From the NCBI GenBank assembly GCA_947174505.1, contig CAMWJF010000030.1, positions 1-50,269 of the forward strand: 50,269 bases of DNA, read 5' to 3'. Source of the stretch: an uncultured Lachnospiraceae bacterium (GTDB lineage: Bacteria > Bacillota > Clostridia > Lachnospirales > Lachnospiraceae). The position numbers were made by a program, and so were the translations under genes. Each line of letters starts with the position of its first letter. Position 1 is the first letter of the stretch. Positions 40,066 to 49,529 of the stretch are shown here, piece by piece. Below the pieces are notes generated by a model. The model saw only the letters and a program-made list of their open reading frames with translations, did no database searches and was not told the DNA's origin.

Positions 40066-41835
40066 ATGCGTTATTCGGAGGAACTGATCGAAGAGATCAG
40101 AATGAAAAACGATATCGTCGAAGTGATTTCGGGCTATGTGCGTATGCAGAAAAAGGGGAGCAGCTATTTCGGGCTTTGTCCGTTCCACAATGAGAAATCC
40201 CCCTCTTTCTCCGTCTCGCCGGGCAAGCAGATGTACTACTGCTTCGGCTGTGGGGCGGGCGGCAATGTGATCACCTTTTTGATGGAATATGAGAACGCCA
40301 CTTTTCAGGAGGCGCTGAAAACGCTGGCCGACCGTGCGGGCGTAGCCCTGCCGGAGGTGGAGTACAGCGAGGAGATGCGCCGCAAGGAAAGCAGGCGTGT
40401 GAAACTGCTGGAAGTCAACAAGCAGGCGGCAAAATACTACTATTATCTTCTCCGCTCCCCGAGGGGGCAGACGGGTTACCGTTATCTGGCGGGCAGAGAG
40501 CTTACGGACGATACCATGAAGAAATTCGGTCTGGGATATGCGGACGGGGCAGGCTCCGACCTGACGGCTTATCTGCGGTCGAAGGGGTATGCGGACGACC
40601 TGATTACAGAGGCAGGGCTGACAGGATTTGACGAGAAACGGGGCGTTCACGACAAATTCTGGAACCGGGTGATGTTCCCGATTCAGGACGGGAACCACAG
40701 GGTAATCGGTTTCGGCGGCCGGGTTATGGGGGACGCCAAACCCAAGTATTTAAACTCGCCAGAGACGGCGATTTTTGACAAGAGCCGGAATCTGTACGGT
40801 CTGAATTTTGCAAGGACGGCAAGGACGGGAAACCTGATTTTGTGCGAGGGATATATGGATGTGATCGCCCTGCACCAGGCGGGCTTCGGACAGGCTGTGG
40901 CCTCGCTGGGAACGGCTTTTACGGCGGGACAGGCAAGTCTGGTAAAACGCTTCGGGGAGGAGGTGCTGTTAGCTTACGACAGCGACGGCGCGGGAACGAA
41001 CGCGGCGCTTCGGGCGCTCGGCATTTTAAAGGAGGCGGGTCTCCGGGGGCGGGTGATCGACATGAAGCCCTATAAGGATCCTGACGAGTTTATAAAGAAT
41101 CTCGGCGCGGAGGCGTTTCAGGAACGGATCAGTCAGGCGCAGAACGGGTTTTTCTTCGAGCTGAAGGTGCTGGAGCGGGATTATCATATGGAAGACCCGG
41201 AGTCAAAGACCGCCTTTCACCGGGAGATCGCAAAGAAGCTCTGCGGTTTTGAGGAAGAGGTGGAGCGGGAAAATTATGTGCAGGCGGTGGCAGAGAGGTA
41301 TCATATCGGGTATGAGAATCTGCGGAAGCTGGTGAACAGTTATGCGGCGCGCACGGGTCTGGTGAAGCCGGTGGAGCGGCCAAAACCCACCACGGCAGGA
41401 AAGCCTGCCCCAGAGGACCATATCAGAAAGTCACAGCGCATTCTCCTGACATGGCTTTCGGAGGAGCCGGAGATCTACCCGAAGATCAGGGCCTATATTT
41501 CTGCGGCTGACTTTACGCAGGAGCTTTACCGTCAGGTGGCGGACAAGCTGTTTGCGGGACTGGAACAGGGTTCCTTTTCCCCGGCGTCTGTTGTCAGCGC
41601 CTTCGAGGAGGAGGAAGAGCAGCGGGAAGTGGCGGCAATTTTCAACACAAAGCTGGAACGGCTTAACACGAAACAGGAGAGGGAGAAGGCGCTCCATGAT
41701 GTGGTGGTGGCCGTGAAGGACAACAGCTTCCATTATTATTCGGCCAGAATGGGGGCGGATATGGAGGCTCTCAATCAGGTAATATCAGGTAAAAAGGCGT
41801 TGGAGGAGCTTAGGAAAACGCATATTTCCCTGTGA
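40066..41835 (+). CDS. dnaG: DNA primase
   Basis: A 589-residue primase that makes RNA primers for replication. The N-terminal CHC2 zinc finger is Cys38, His41, Cys59, Cys62 (LCPFHNEKSPSF, YYCFGCGAGG). The TOPRIM catalytic core contains LCEGYMDVIAL and AYDSDGAGTNAALRA. A DnaB-binding helical domain fills the C-terminus. The gap to dgt (207 bases) carries the structured repeat and a short A/G-rich leader. rpoD follows, as in the classic macromolecular synthesis operon. Confidence 0.95.
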   Translation: MRYSEELIEEIRMKNDIVEVISGYVRMQKKGSSYFGLCPFHNEKSPSFSVSPGKQMYYCFGCGAGGNVITFLMEYENATFQEALKTLADRAGVALPEVEYSEEMRRKESRRVKLLEVNKQAAKYYYYLLRSPRGQTGYRYLAGRELTDDTMKKFGLGYADGAGSDLTAYLRSKGYADDLITEAGLTGFDEKRGVHDKFWNRVMFPIQDGNHRVIGFGGRVMGDAKPKYLNSPETAIFDKSRNLYGLNFARTARTGNLILCEGYMDVIALHQAGFGQAVASLGTAFTAGQASLVKRFGEEVLLAYDSDGAGTNAALRALGILKEAGLRGRVIDMKPYKDPDEFIKNLGAEAFQERISQAQNGFFFELKVLERDYHMEDPESKTAFHREIAKKLCGFEEEVERENYVQAVAERYHIGYENLRKLVNSYAARTGLVKPVERPKPTTAGKPAPEDHIRKSQRILLTWLSEEPEIYPKIRAYISAADFTQELYRQVADKLFAGLEQGSFSPASVVSAFEEEEEQREVAAIFNTKLERLNTKQEREKALHDVVVAVKDNSFHYYSARMGADMEALNQVISGKKALEELRKTHISL

Positions 41836-41970
41836 TCAGGGTAAGCTAATCGAAAAAAGGTACGTTTACAATCGGACAGAGGTTAAGAGGGAAAACTGAA
41901 ATTTCCGACGCATGTCATCGCGGCAGACTGCTCTGACATGGAGGAAAACATAGGAAGGATGGAGCAATTC

Positions 41971-43083
41971 ATGGATGAAAATGTACAGGCAAAGTTTGAG
42001 GAGCGTTTAAAGGATCTCCTGGCTGTTGCAAAGAAGAAAAAAAATGTTCTGGAGTACCAGGAGATCAACGACTTTTTCCATGATCTTACGCTGGAGGAGG
42101 AGCAGTTTGACAAAATTTTGGAGACGCTGGAGCAGAATAATGTAGATGTGCTTCGCATCACGGAGGAGGACGACGTGGATGATGAGGAGATCATCCTGAC
42201 GGAGGAGGACGAAGTGGATGTGGAGGACATCGATCTTTCTGTGCCCGACGGTATCAGCATTGAAGATCCTGTCAGAATGTACTTAAAGGAGATCGGCAAG
42301 GTGCCGCTTCTCTCCGCGGAGGAGGAGATCGAGCTGGCGAAAAAGATGGAGATGGGCGATCTGGAGGCGAAACAGCGTCTGGCGGAGGCAAATCTTCGTC
42401 TGGTGGTCAGCATCGCCAAGCGTTATGTGGGGCGCGGTATGCTCTTTCTCGACTTGATTCAGGAAGGCAACCTGGGTCTGATCAAGGCCGTGGAAAAGTT
42501 CGATTACCGTAAGGGATATAAGTTTTCTACCTATGCGACATGGTGGATCAGGCAGGCCATCACCAGAGCCATTGCGGATCAGGCCAGAACCATCCGCATT
42601 CCTGTGCATATGGTGGAAACCATCAATAAACTGATCCGGGTGAGCAGACAGCTTTTGCAGGAGCTGGGGCGGGAGCCTACCCCGGAGGAGATTGCGGAGC
42701 AGATGAATATGCCGGTGGAGCGGGTGAGGGAGATCTTAAAGATTTCCCAGGAGCCGGTATCGCTGGAGACGCCGATCGGCGAGGAGGAGGACAGCCATCT
42801 GGGAGACTTTATTCAGGATGACAATGTGCCTGTTCCCGCGGACGCGGCGGCGTTTACGCTGTTAAAGGAGCAGCTTGTGGAGGTTTTGGGAACCTTGACG
42901 GAGAGGGAACAGAAGGTGCTAAGACTCCGCTTCGGGCTGGATGACGGCCGGGCGAGGACGCTTGAGGAAGTGGGAAAAGAGTTCAATGTGACCCGTGAGC
43001 GTATCAGGCAGATTGAGGCAAAGGCGCTCAGGAAGCTGCGCCATCCCAGCAGAAGCCGGAAACTCAAGGACTATCTGGACTGA
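41971..43083 (+). CDS. rpoD: Primary sigma factor (sigma-A/sigma-70)
   Basis: A 370-residue housekeeping sigma factor. Region 1.1-like [16 protein letters not shown], an acidic stretch, region 1.2 ([16 protein letters not shown]), region 2 ([32 protein letters not shown]), region 3 and region 4 ([20 protein letters not shown]) are all present. The open frame starts at 41938, but GGAG at 41961-41964 is 6 bases before ATG 41971, and the family start fits there. The stop overlaps the next start (TGATG). Confidence 0.95.
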   Translation: MDENVQAKFEERLKDLLAVAKKKKNVLEYQEINDFFHDLTLEEEQFDKILETLEQNNVDVLRITEEDDVDDEEIILTEEDEVDVEDIDLSVPDGISIEDPVRMYLKEIGKVPLLSAEEEIELAKKMEMGDLEAKQRLAEANLRLVVSIAKRYVGRGMLFLDLIQEGNLGLIKAVEKFDYRKGYKFSTYATWWIRQAITRAIADQARTIRIPVHMVETINKLIRVSRQLLQELGREPTPEEIAEQMNMPVERVREILKISQEPVSLETPIGEEEDSHLGDFIQDDNVPVPADAAAFTLLKEQLVEVLGTLTEREQKVLRLRFGLDDGRARTLEEVGKEFNVTRERIRQIEAKALRKLRHPSRSRKLKDYLD

Positions 43084-43871
43084 TGCGGCCTGTAATTTTG
43101 TCCGGGAGACTGCGTACCGTGGCCGGCATGGTGACGAAAGGGAACCGGGTCTGCGATGTGGGCTGTGACCATGGCTTCGTGCCGATTTATCTGGTGCAGC
43201 AGGGCATCAGCCCGAAGGTGCTTGCCATGGATCTGCGGGAGGGGCCTCTGGGAGCGGCCAAGGAGCATGTGGCGGAATACGGGCTGGAAGGGCAGATTGA
43301 GACCAGACTGTCGGATGGTTTACATAATTATAAAACAGGCGAGGCAGACACCCTGATCTGCGCCGGAATGGGCGGCGGCCTGATGATGCGGATTCTGGAG
43401 GTTGCGCGGGAAAAGACGGATTCCTTTCGGGAAATGGTTTTGCAGCCACAGTCGGAGATCGAGCGGTTCAGGCGGTTTCTCCGGGAGAGCGGTTATGGGA
43501 TTCTCGACGAGGAGATGCTTGTGGAGGACGGCAAGTTTTATCAGGTGATAAGGGCGGCGGGACAGGAGACGTCGTCGGAACCGTCCGGGCGCGTCCCGGC
43601 GTGCGGGGCGGAGCCGGACGGGGCTCCGGACGTGGAGGACGGTATCACAGGAGAAGAGTTATGTAAACTTAAAGACAGATACGGACCGGTACTGCTGCGA
43701 AAAAGAACGCCTGTTTTTTTATCTTTTCTGGAGCGGGAGGCCGCTGTTTATGAGGAGATTTTAGCGAATTTGAGAGAGCAGGGACTGGCGGAAGAAAAGA
43801 GGCGTGCCAGATATGAGGAGGTGAAGGTTCTTTTGCGGGACAACCGTCTGGCGGGAACCTTGACGAGATAG
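43083..43871 (+). CDS. trmK: tRNA (adenine(22)-N1)-methyltransferase TrmK
   Basis: A 262-residue SAM-dependent methyltransferase that modifies A22 of tRNA. Motifs: RVCDVGCDHGFVPIYL (SAM loop), AMDLREGPL, ICAGMGGGLM and LQPQSE. The C-terminal helical part (RYGPVLLRKRTPVFLSFLERE) is present. Between them, about residues 157-185, is a GC-rich, Pro/Gly/Glu-rich stretch that looks like an insertion in a surface loop. It is coupled to rpoD by the overlapping TGATG. Confidence 0.9.
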   Translation: MRPVILSGRLRTVAGMVTKGNRVCDVGCDHGFVPIYLVQQGISPKVLAMDLREGPLGAAKEHVAEYGLEGQIETRLSDGLHNYKTGEADTLICAGMGGGLMMRILEVAREKTDSFREMVLQPQSEIERFRRFLRESGYGILDEEMLVEDGKFYQVIRAAGQETSSEPSGRVPACGAEPDGAPDVEDGITGEELCKLKDRYGPVLLRKRTPVFLSFLEREAAVYEEILANLREQGLAEEKRRARYEEVKVLLRDNRLAGTLTR

Positions 43872-43952
43872 TTTACATAAGATAAATTGTAGAGAAGCCG
43901 GAGGTTATCGGTTTGGGCTGCGATTATCATACAAAAAGGAGGGGGAAAGTTT

Positions 43953-45608
43953 ATGGCTACGATTACGATCGGTGGAAAAGAGAAACGCTATGAGGATGGC
44001 ATCAAGTACGAGATCATTGCGGAGGCTCACCAGAATGATTATGTCAGTCAAATTGCCCTGGTGACGGTGGACGGCAAAATCCAGGAGCTGATGAAACGTG
44101 TGGACAGGGACTGCGAGCTCGGTTTTATCACCTATGCGGATGCGATCGGCCATAAAGCCTATGTGCGGACGGCGGTTATGCTTATGTTAAAGTCGATTAA
44201 GGACGTGGCGGGCATGGAGGCGGCTGCCAATGTTAAGGTGGAATTTGCCATTGGGGCGGGTTATTACTGCGCGTTCAGGAACGGCCTGAAGCTGGATGAA
44301 AAGACCATCGAAAAGGTGAAGGACCGCATGGGCGAGCTGGTGGACATGGATCTTCTTGTGACGAAGAAGGCTTATCCGGCGGCGGAGGCGGTGGCGCTTT
44401 TTGCGGAGAACGGCATGAAGGATAAGGTTTCCCTGTTCCGTTACCGCAGAAGCTCTAATATAAATGTGTACTGTATGGGGGATTATTACGATTACTTTTA
44501 CGGTTATATGCTGCCGAGCACGGGCTATATCAGGCTGTTTGACCTCTTTGCCTACGAGGAAGGGATGATTCTGCTTCTTCCCGAGCAGGAGGACCCGGAG
44601 ACACTGCCGGAGTTTAAGCCGCGCAAGAAGCTGTTCCAGACGCTTCTTGCCACGGGAGCGTGGGGGCGCGACATCGGAATCGATACGGTGGGTGACCTGA
44701 ACAACCAGATCTGCGGCGGCAATATTTCCGATATGATTCTGGTGCAGGAGGCGCTGCAGGAGAGGCGGATCGGGGAGATTGCCAGAGACATTGCGAGGCG
44801 CGAGGGCGTGAAGTTTGTTATGATTGCGGGACCTTCCTCATCCGGCAAGACAACCTTTTCCCACAGGCTTTCCATCCAGCTTCGCACTTACGGGTTAAAG
44901 CCGCATCCCATCGGGCTTGACAATTATTATCTGGATCATGACAGGACGCCGTTGGACGAGAATGGCGAACCCGATTACGAGTGTCTGGAGGCTCTGGATG
45001 TGGAGCAGTTTAATAAAGACATGACGGCTCTTCTGGGGGGAGAGAGCGTACAGCTCCCCACCTTTAACTTCAAGACCGGAAAGCGGGAATACAGCGGAAA
45101 GACGACGAAGCTGGGGGAAAACGATATTCTGGTGATCGAGGGCATACACGGGCTGAATGAGAAGATGTCCTACTCCCTGCCGGCCCAGAGTAAGTATAAA
45201 ATTTATATCAGCGCGCTGACCACCCTGAATGTGGATGAGCACAACCGGATTCCCACCACGGACAACCGGCTGCTCCGCCGTCTCGTGCGGGACGCACGGA
45301 CAAGGGGCGCTTCCGCCGCCAAGACCATCTCCATGTGGCCCTCTGTCAGGAGAGGGGAAGAAAACTATATTTTCCCGTTCCAGGAGGAGGCGGACGCCAT
45401 GTTTAATTCGGCCATGCTCTTTGAACTGTCGGTTCTCAAGCAGTACGCGGAGCCGCTGCTCTTTAGCATACAGAAGGGAGAGCCGGGATACCATGAGGCG
45501 AAGCGGCTGCTCAAATTCTTAGAATACTTCCTCGGGATCAGCAGCGAGGAACTGCCGAAAAATTCCCTCTGCAGGGAGTTTGTGGGCGGGAGCTGTTTTG
45601 AAGTTTAA
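43953..45608 (+). CDS. Nucleoside kinase with ThrRS-like N-terminal region
   Basis: A 551-residue two-part protein. The first 270 residues resemble the TGS and second additional domains of threonyl-tRNA synthetase (ITIGGKEKRYEDG..., later RYRRSSNINVYCMGDYYDYF). The C-terminal part is a uridine kinase-like P-loop domain: IAGPSSSGKTTFSHRL, IGLDNYYLDHDRTPLDE and ILVIEGIHGLN. Such fusions are common in Clostridia and Thermotogae and are annotated as nucleoside kinases. A strong AAAAGGAGG precedes the ATG. The physiological substrate is not shown by the sequence. Confidence 0.88.
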   Translation: MATITIGGKEKRYEDGIKYEIIAEAHQNDYVSQIALVTVDGKIQELMKRVDRDCELGFITYADAIGHKAYVRTAVMLMLKSIKDVAGMEAAANVKVEFAIGAGYYCAFRNGLKLDEKTIEKVKDRMGELVDMDLLVTKKAYPAAEAVALFAENGMKDKVSLFRYRRSSNINVYCMGDYYDYFYGYMLPSTGYIRLFDLFAYEEGMILLLPEQEDPETLPEFKPRKKLFQTLLATGAWGRDIGIDTVGDLNNQICGGNISDMILVQEALQERRIGEIARDIARREGVKFVMIAGPSSSGKTTFSHRLSIQLRTYGLKPHPIGLDNYYLDHDRTPLDENGEPDYECLEALDVEQFNKDMTALLGGESVQLPTFNFKTGKREYSGKTTKLGENDILVIEGIHGLNEKMSYSLPAQSKYKIYISALTTLNVDEHNRIPTTDNRLLRRLVRDARTRGASAAKTISMWPSVRRGEENYIFPFQEEADAMFNSAMLFELSVLKQYAEPLLFSIQKGEPGYHEAKRLLKFLEYFLGISSEELPKNSLCREFVGGSCFEV

Positions 45609-45625
45609 TATATAAATATATTAAG

Positions 45626-46049
45626 TAAGTAGAACAAATGATCGCGGCTGCACAGACGAAAGGGTGCAGACGAGGAAAGTCCGGGCTCCATAGGGCAGGA
45701 TGCCGGATAACATCCGGTGGAGGCGACTCCAAGGCCAGTGCAACAGAAAATATACCGCCAGGAATATCGCAAGGAGACGTACGAAGCCGTGCAACGGCTT
45801 CAGGCGTTTCGCGCAGCGATTGCCGGAGTTTTGCGAAGCAATACTCCGAGGTAAGGGTGGAATGGCAGTGTAAGAGACTACCGCCGTCACGGTAACGGGA
45901 CGGGCTGTGTAAACCCCATCCGGAGCAAGACCAAATAGAGAGCAATGACCGGCCCGGTCCGCTTTCAGGTAGGTCGCTGGAGGGTTTCGGCGACGAAACT
46001 CCTAGATAGATGATCATTCACGACATAACCCGGCTTATCGTTCTGCTTA
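45626..46049 (+). ncRNA. rnpB: RNase P RNA (class A)
   Basis: Catalytic RNA that trims 5' leaders of tRNA precursors. Universal core segments are present in order: GAGGAAAGTCCGGGCTCC (45673), CAGTGCAACAGAAA, GGTAAGGGTGGAA, CAGTGTAAGAGACTACCG, AGCAAGACCAAATAGAGAG and ACGACATAACCCGGCTTATCG. The ends are set by helix P1: TAAGTAGAAC (45626-45635) pairs with GTTCTGCTTA (46040-46049) with one G-T pair. Both tRNAs in this window depend on such processing. Structured repeat copy C begins 3 bases after the 3' end. Confidence 0.94.
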
Positions 46050-46051
46050 CA

Positions 46052-46145
46052 AAGCGAAAAGAACTTCTAGCCACTCACAGCAGAGGCTGTCTCGTGGAGA
46101 AGTTCTATATTTCGCTTGAGAGAATGCCTGAAAAGCGGCATTCTC
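46052..46145 (+). repeat. 94-base structured repeat, copy C
   Basis: Stems AAGCGAAA/TTTCGCTT (46052-46059, 46110-46117), AGAACTTCT/AGAAGTTCT (46060-46068, 46098-46106), CCAC/GTGG (46071-46074, 46094-46097), ACAGC/GCTGT around AGAG (46077-46090) and GAGAATGCC/GGCATTCTC (46120-46128, 46137-46145). It follows rnpB and ends 104 bases before the protease gene. A T-rich tail (TTTTGAATATTTT) comes next. Confidence 0.8.
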
Positions 46146-46249
46146 CGTTTTGAATATTTTCGGTAAAGTTTTGTTGATCAGGGGTACGGGGAGCGGCGCA
46201 CAGTCCTCCACGTGCCCCTGTGAAAAATATGGCAGGCGAGGAGAGGCTG

Positions 46250-47044
46250 GTGGCAAAGGGAGGAAAAATAAATAAAATATCTGCTGTTATCTTATTTTTT
46301 CTGGGCTGTTTTTTTCAGGTGCTGCCTGTCAGGGCGGGAGAGCTGTCCCAGCCGCCCCATCTGATTCAGAGTGTGAGCGCGGAGGATATCTATGAGGGCA
46401 TGGCGGCGCTTGGGCTGGCGCACTGTCCCGTGCTGGAAGAGCCGGATTTGGAGGCGGCCCTTGAAAATGTAAAGGACAGCGTGGTGCGGATCGATATGGG
46501 AAAGGCCTATGGCAGCGGGGTGATTTTCCGGATGACGGCGGAGGGGGCGGTTATCGCGACCAACAGACATGTGCTGGCATACTGGCGGGAAGAGACGGGA
46601 GTCATCCGGTTCCCGGAAGGCTATTATGCAGGCGCCCGCGTGCTTGGGAGTTCTGAAAGCTGTGATGTGGGCTTTCTTCTGGTGGAAAAGGAGGCGCTCG
46701 GCCTGCCTGCGATTTCCGGGCTTCGCACTGTCTTTGTGGATGAGGGCGTTTATGCCGGTCTCCGGGAGGGAGAGGCGGTTTTTGTTCTGGGAGCGGGCCG
46801 GGAGGAGGATGAGACGATCTTTCAGGAGGCCCTTCTGGAGGATACCGGTAAATATATTGAAACCTTTGGCGGTGAAATGCTTTATGGGCGTGGCTTTGCG
46901 AGGGAGGGAATGTCCGGCGGCGGCATTTTCGACAGTTACGGGCGGCTGATCGGGCTGCTGGCAGGAGGCACTGACCAGAACGAAATCGCCGGGGTGCCCG
47001 TGGATCAGGCAGTAAAAGCATACCGGGAAATAACAGGGGATTAA
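46250..47044 (+). CDS. Secreted trypsin-like serine protease
   Basis: A 264-residue protein with a signal peptide (KINKISAVILFFLGCFFQVLPVRA, cleavage after VRA) and a trypsin-2-type protease domain. The catalytic triad is His107 in ATNRHVL, Asp139 in SCDVGFLL and Ser222 in GMSGGGIFD. GTG 46250 is chosen over the codons at 46220 and 46229 because GAGGAG is 6 bases upstream. It lacks a PDZ domain, so it is not a full HtrA. It probably acts outside the membrane; the target is unknown. Confidence 0.85.
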   Translation: MAKGGKINKISAVILFFLGCFFQVLPVRAGELSQPPHLIQSVSAEDIYEGMAALGLAHCPVLEEPDLEAALENVKDSVVRIDMGKAYGSGVIFRMTAEGAVIATNRHVLAYWREETGVIRFPEGYYAGARVLGSSESCDVGFLLVEKEALGLPAISGLRTVFVDEGVYAGLREGEAVFVLGAGREEDETIFQEALLEDTGKYIETFGGEMLYGRGFAREGMSGGGIFDSYGRLIGLLAGGTDQNEIAGVPVDQAVKAYREITGD

Positions 47045-47104
47045 AAGATACCTTTTTTCGGAAAGCTGTGTTATGATAGCAGGGGGAGTTAAGAGGAGGC
47101 GGCT

Positions 47105-47977
47105 ATGGCATTATTTCAGATCAGCAACGATAAAATTACGATACAGGTGGACAGCATGGGGGCGGAGCTTAAGTCCCTGAAGCGTGTGCCTGACCAGAGA
47201 GAGTACATGTGGCACGGGGATCCCGCCTATTGGGGGCGGACGTCGCCGGTGCTTTTTCCCATAGTAGGCGGCTTAAAGGACGGTACATACCGGGTGGACG
47301 GCAGGGAGTATGCCATGGGGCAGCACGGCTTTGCCAGAGATATGGAATTTCAGTTAAAGAGTCAGGTGGCTTCGGAAATCTGGTTTACTTTGAGCTCTGA
47401 CCGGGAGACTTTGAAGAGGTATCCTTACCCCTTCCTGCTGGAGATCGGTTATGAGCTTTCCGGGCGCACGGTGGTGGTGAAGTGGCGGGTAGTCAATCAG
47501 GCGGGGGAGCCGATCTGGTTTTCCATAGGCGGGCATCCTGCTTTTCTTTGTCCGATTGACCCGGGTACGGATCAGACACAATATAAACTGCTTTTTGACG
47601 TGAAGGATCAGGTGATATCCACAGGTATTGTTGGAGGCCTGGCAGGTAAGGAGAAGAAGACCTATGCGCTGCGAAACGGCGCGCTGCCTGTTACAGCCGA
47701 TCTTTTCGATGATGACGCGCTGGTGATTGAGGGGAATCAGGCCCACAGTGTAGCGCTTGCGGGGCCGGACGGAACGCCTTATCTGACAGTGGATTTTGAC
47801 GCGCCGCTGTTCGGTATCTGGTCGCCGCCGAAGAAAAAAGCGCCGTTTATCTGCATTGAACCGTGGTATGGCCGGTGCGACAGCGTAGATTTTACAGGAG
47901 ACTTCAAGGAACGGGAGTGGGGACAAAAGCTTACGGGGGCGGCTTTCGAGGCGTCCTACCGGATCACGGTTTCGTGA
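47105..47977 (+). CDS. Aldose 1-epimerase-like protein (LacX type)
   Basis: A 290-residue galactose mutarotase-like protein. The likely active residues are His in MGQHGFAR and GGHPAFLC, and Glu in CIEPWYG. LacX-type members equilibrate the anomers of a sugar or sugar phosphate; the substrate here is unknown. AGAGGAGG precedes the ATG. It is independent of the two glycan loci. Confidence 0.88.
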   Translation: MALFQISNDKITIQVDSMGAELKSLKRVPDQREYMWHGDPAYWGRTSPVLFPIVGGLKDGTYRVDGREYAMGQHGFARDMEFQLKSQVASEIWFTLSSDRETLKRYPYPFLLEIGYELSGRTVVVKWRVVNQAGEPIWFSIGGHPAFLCPIDPGTDQTQYKLLFDVKDQVISTGIVGGLAGKEKKTYALRNGALPVTADLFDDDALVIEGNQAHSVALAGPDGTPYLTVDFDAPLFGIWSPPKKKAPFICIEPWYGRCDSVDFTGDFKEREWGQKLTGAAFEASYRITVS

Positions 47978-47999
47978 CACGGGGAAAGGAAGGGATACT

Positions 48000-48698
48000 A
48001 TGGCGCCTGTGGTGCAGTGTATGGGTCTGACGAAGACTTACGGAAGAAAGATCGCATTGAATCAGGTAAACTTAAACTTGGAGCGGGGCAGGATCATCGG
48101 CCTATTAGGGCCTAACGGCAGTGGAAAAACCACACTGATTAAGATTATGAACGGCCTGTTAAAGCCGACGGCCGGGGAAGTTTTAATTAACGGGCAGCGT
48201 CCGGGAATCGATACGAAGCTGCGGGTTTCCTATCTGCCGGAGCGGACATATTTACAGCCGGGGATGAAGGTGCTTGAGCTGGTGCGGTATTTTCAGGATT
48301 TTTATCCGGACTTCCGTGTGGACAGGGCCTTTGATATGCTGGAGAGACTACAGATTCCGCCGCAGGAGAGACTGAAAAACCTTTCCAAAGGTACGAAGGA
48401 GAAGGTGCAGCTCATCATGGTGATGAGCCGGGATGCGGATCTTTATATTCTGGACGAGCCGATTGCGGGGGTAGACCCTGCCGCCAGAGATTTTATTCTC
48501 CATACCATTGTGAGCAATTATAACCGCTGCGGTTCCATTCTGCTCTCCACCCATCTGATCTCGGATGTGGAGAACGTTCTGGACGAAGTGGTGTTTATCA
48601 AGTACGGAAGCATTGTGCTGCAGGCCGGGGCAGAGCAGATCAGGCAGAACGAGCACAAGTCTGTGGACCGGTTTTTCAGGGAGGTGTTCGCATGCTAG
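48000..48698 (+). CDS. ABC transporter ATP-binding protein (YtrB-like)
   Basis: A 232-residue ATPase. Walker A GPNGSGKTT, signature NLSKGTKEKVQ, Walker B LYILDEPIAGVDP and the switch His in LLSTHLI are present. The signature LSKG and short length fit the YtrB/BcrA group that works with a six-helix membrane protein, here encoded by the overlapping next gene. Probably an exporter or cell-envelope system; its cargo is unknown. Confidence 0.92.
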   Translation: MAPVVQCMGLTKTYGRKIALNQVNLNLERGRIIGLLGPNGSGKTTLIKIMNGLLKPTAGEVLINGQRPGIDTKLRVSYLPERTYLQPGMKVLELVRYFQDFYPDFRVDRAFDMLERLQIPPQERLKNLSKGTKEKVQLIMVMSRDADLYILDEPIAGVDPAARDFILHTIVSNYNRCGSILLSTHLISDVENVLDEVVFIKYGSIVLQAGAEQIRQNEHKSVDRFFREVFAC

Positions 48699-49495
48699 GA
48701 AAATTGATGAAGTATGAGTGGAAGGCCACATGGAAACTGCTTCTGTCCGCGAACCTCCTGACTGTGGCGATGACGGGACTGGCAAGATGGATGGTCTACC
48801 TGATGAGACATGCGGAGTATTCCAGCAATTTTCGGATGGTGGATTTTGTGGCTGTTATGGTGCTGTTTTCTTATGTGGCGAGCATGTTTGCGGTGTATGT
48901 GGGCACGGGGATTTATCTGATTCACCGTTTTTACACCTCCACCTATGGAGATCAGGGGTATCTGCTGCATACTTTGCCGGTGGATACGCATCATATTATT
49001 ATCGCCAAGGTGCTGGTCAGTGTGATGTGGGTCCTGATGAATTCGCTGATTATTTATTTTTCGGTGATTGTTCTGATTGCGTCGTCAACGGAGATGGTCA
49101 GATCCATGATGGAGGGGCTGGTAAACACCATTGAGTATCTGGGGGCGGAAAAGATCTCGGCGTTTACGGTGACGATGACCATTGTGGCGTATATTTTCAG
49201 CCTTCTTGCGAAGGTGCTTAAGGTGGGAGCCTGCATTTCCCTGGGGCAGCTATCCCCCAACCACAAGCTGATGCTTTCCTTCGCATGGTATGTGGGCATT
49301 TATATTGTGCAGGGCATGCTTCAGGGTGTGTACTTCGCCATTCGGACAGCGATTCACATACAGGCAGCCCGTACGGATTACTTTTCTTATTTTGGCAGCG
49401 ACTGGGAGACCACGCTGCTTGGCGGGATAGTAAGCTGCGTGATTTTCTACATTCTGATCTGGTATGTGATGGAACGGAAATTAAATCTGGATTAG
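48692..49495 (+). CDS. ABC transporter membrane subunit
   Basis: A 267-residue protein with six hydrophobic segments (about 16-33, 54-79, 104-132, 158-178, 192-214, 238-260). No conserved motif is recognised. It overlaps the ATPase gene by 7 bases with its ribosome site (GGGAGG) inside that gene, so the two form one ABC complex. Confidence 0.88.
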   Translation: MLGKLMKYEWKATWKLLLSANLLTVAMTGLARWMVYLMRHAEYSSNFRMVDFVAVMVLFSYVASMFAVYVGTGIYLIHRFYTSTYGDQGYLLHTLPVDTHHIIIAKVLVSVMWVLMNSLIIYFSVIVLIASSTEMVRSMMEGLVNTIEYLGAEKISAFTVTMTIVAYIFSLLAKVLKVGACISLGQLSPNHKLMLSFAWYVGIYIVQGMLQGVYFAIRTAIHIQAARTDYFSYFGSDWETTLLGGIVSCVIFYILIWYVMERKLNLD

Positions 49496-49529
49496 ATAAT
49501 TTGCTTTGGAAGAAAGGAAGGATACAACA

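Noticed and set aside
46220..46249. GTG 46220 or ATG 46229 as start of the protease gene
   Set aside because: Neither has a ribosome site; GTG 46250 does and starts a normal signal peptide.
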